DNA from: Scleromitrula shiraiana
Taxonomy: Eukaryota > Ascomycota > Leotiomycetes > Helotiales > Sclerotiniaceae
Direction: 5' to 3'
Assembly: GCA_028455995.1 (NCBI GenBank)
Contig: JABELC010000009.1
Coordinates: forward strand, 434,001-498,000
DNA length: 64,000 nt
Notes under the pieces: model-generated
What the model saw: the letters and a program-made list of their open reading frames with translations, nothing else
Databases searched by the model: none
Told to the model about the DNA's origin: nothing
Position numbers and translations under genes: made by a program
Shown here: one piece after another, positions 63,319 to 64,000 of the stretch
Layout of the letters: each line of letters starts with the position of its first letter
Numbering within the stretch: the stretch's first letter is position 1

Positions 63319-63937
63319 ATGACGAGTACAATCGGAATACCAATCAAACTCTTGAACGAGGCTCAAGTCAGTACAGATCTTCCCTTACTCTTGACCGCGG
63401 CCGGCCGAGTTTCTTCTTTGGATCTTTACTGACTGTATGATATCATAGGGCCATGTTGTTACTCTCGAAATCACCACTGGTCAAGTCTATCGCGGCAAGC
63501 TTCTCGAAGGTATGACTTCCATCTCTACCCATTCCATCGTGCCTCTCTGCCAGAAAAACGAAATATGCTAATACAAGCCTATTATAGCGGAGGACAACAT
63601 GAACATCCAACTTAAGGATATCACTGTGACAGCACGCGACGGTCGTGTTAGTCATTTAGATCAAGTCTATATTAGAGGCTCGCACGTCAGATTCTTCATT
63701 GTGCCGGATATGTTGAGGTCAGTTCCAGGAAGAGCTTCTACGGCGAGGCGCATATTTGGAAATTTTGATGGGCTGTTAGGTAAATCATGAGCAAATGCTA
63801 ATATCACACGTCTATATAGGAATGCGCCTATGTTCAGAAGTAGAACAACGAAGGGTAGAGGTGTAGGTCTGGCCAGAGGAAGAGCTACAGTCAGCAGGGC
63901 GAGAGCAAGTGGAAGGGGAGCAGCAGGAAGAGGTTGA
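63319..63937 (+). CDS. SMD3: Sm D3, core spliceosomal snRNP protein
   Basis: Component of the heptameric Sm ring on U1, U2, U4 and U5 snRNAs. Exons 63319-63366, 63449-63509, 63588-63717 and 63820-63937 give 118 aa; every junction stays in frame. The N-terminus MTSTIGIPIKLLNEAQGHVV leads into the Sm1 motif (TLEITTGQVYRGKLLEGAED, then NMNIQLKDITVTARDGRVSH). Sm2 reads YIRGSHVRFFIVPDMLRNAP. The C-terminal tail is Arg/Gly-rich (GRGVGLARGRATVSRARASG), the substrate region for arginine methylation in this family. Length matches fungal SmD3. The assignment is secure. Confidence 0.95.
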
Positions 63938-64000
63938 AAGCTTAGTACAGGAAGTGGATAAATGAAAGAAAATGCGAAGGTTGATCTGGTCAAGTAATGG

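Overview
The window is nuclear DNA of a filamentous ascomycete. Intron-rich genes carry short introns of about 45-145 nt with GTANGT-like donors and CTAAC/CTGAC-like branch points. Coding segments are moderately GC-rich and lie between long AT-rich, microsatellite-laden intergenic stretches. The protein set (Hop1, Mer3, Cdc4, Aha1, Gep4, Sm D3, a P4-ATPase, a DHA2 transporter, a homeobox factor) is typical of Pezizomycotina. A leotiomycete of the Botrytis/Sclerotinia kind is my best guess from the sequence style; this is inference. No CRISPR array, rRNA, viral gene or intact transposase gene was seen, and no tRNA was recognised by eye.

Layout. 1-2203 (-): CDC4-type F-box/WD40 protein, cut by the window start. 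4899-7291 (+): HOP1, a meiotic axis HORMA protein with about ten exons. 7292-11704: repeat-rich desert with AT-rich islands, one bounded by clear terminal inverted repeats. 11705-14038 (+): unknown serine-rich protein. 15093-15399: a second inverted-repeat element. 16213-17818 (+): nucleotide-sugar transporter. 18535-23890 (+): MER3/HFM1 meiotic helicase. 25383-29030 (-): ankyrin/CorA-like gene that looks decayed. 30041-31142 (-): unknown membrane protein. 33497-34250 (+): secreted SnoaL-like protein. 35161-36228 (+): AHA1. 39474-40021 (-): small orphan membrane-anchored or secreted protein. 40924-41905 (+): alpha/beta hydrolase. 42864-45164 (+): MFS efflux transporter. 46520-51817 (-): DNF3-type flippase. 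53158-55071 (-): homeobox transcription factor with a 7 kb gene-free upstream region. 62213-63047 (-) and 63319-63937 (+): divergent GEP4 and SMD3.

Functional themes. Two meiotic crossover genes, HOP1 and MER3, sit about 11 kb apart; in yeast both proteins act in interhomolog recombination. Housekeeping genes (CDC4, AHA1, GEP4, SMD3, flippase, sugar transporter) are interspersed with accessory-looking material: the decayed ankyrin/CorA locus, the small orphan gene, the hydrolase/MFS pair and at least two MITE-like inverted-repeat elements. A 10-bp palindrome, CTACTAGTAG, occurs at least five times, mostly in the AT-rich islands. All exon boundaries were inferred by reading splice motifs and checking frame; ambiguous ones are noted.
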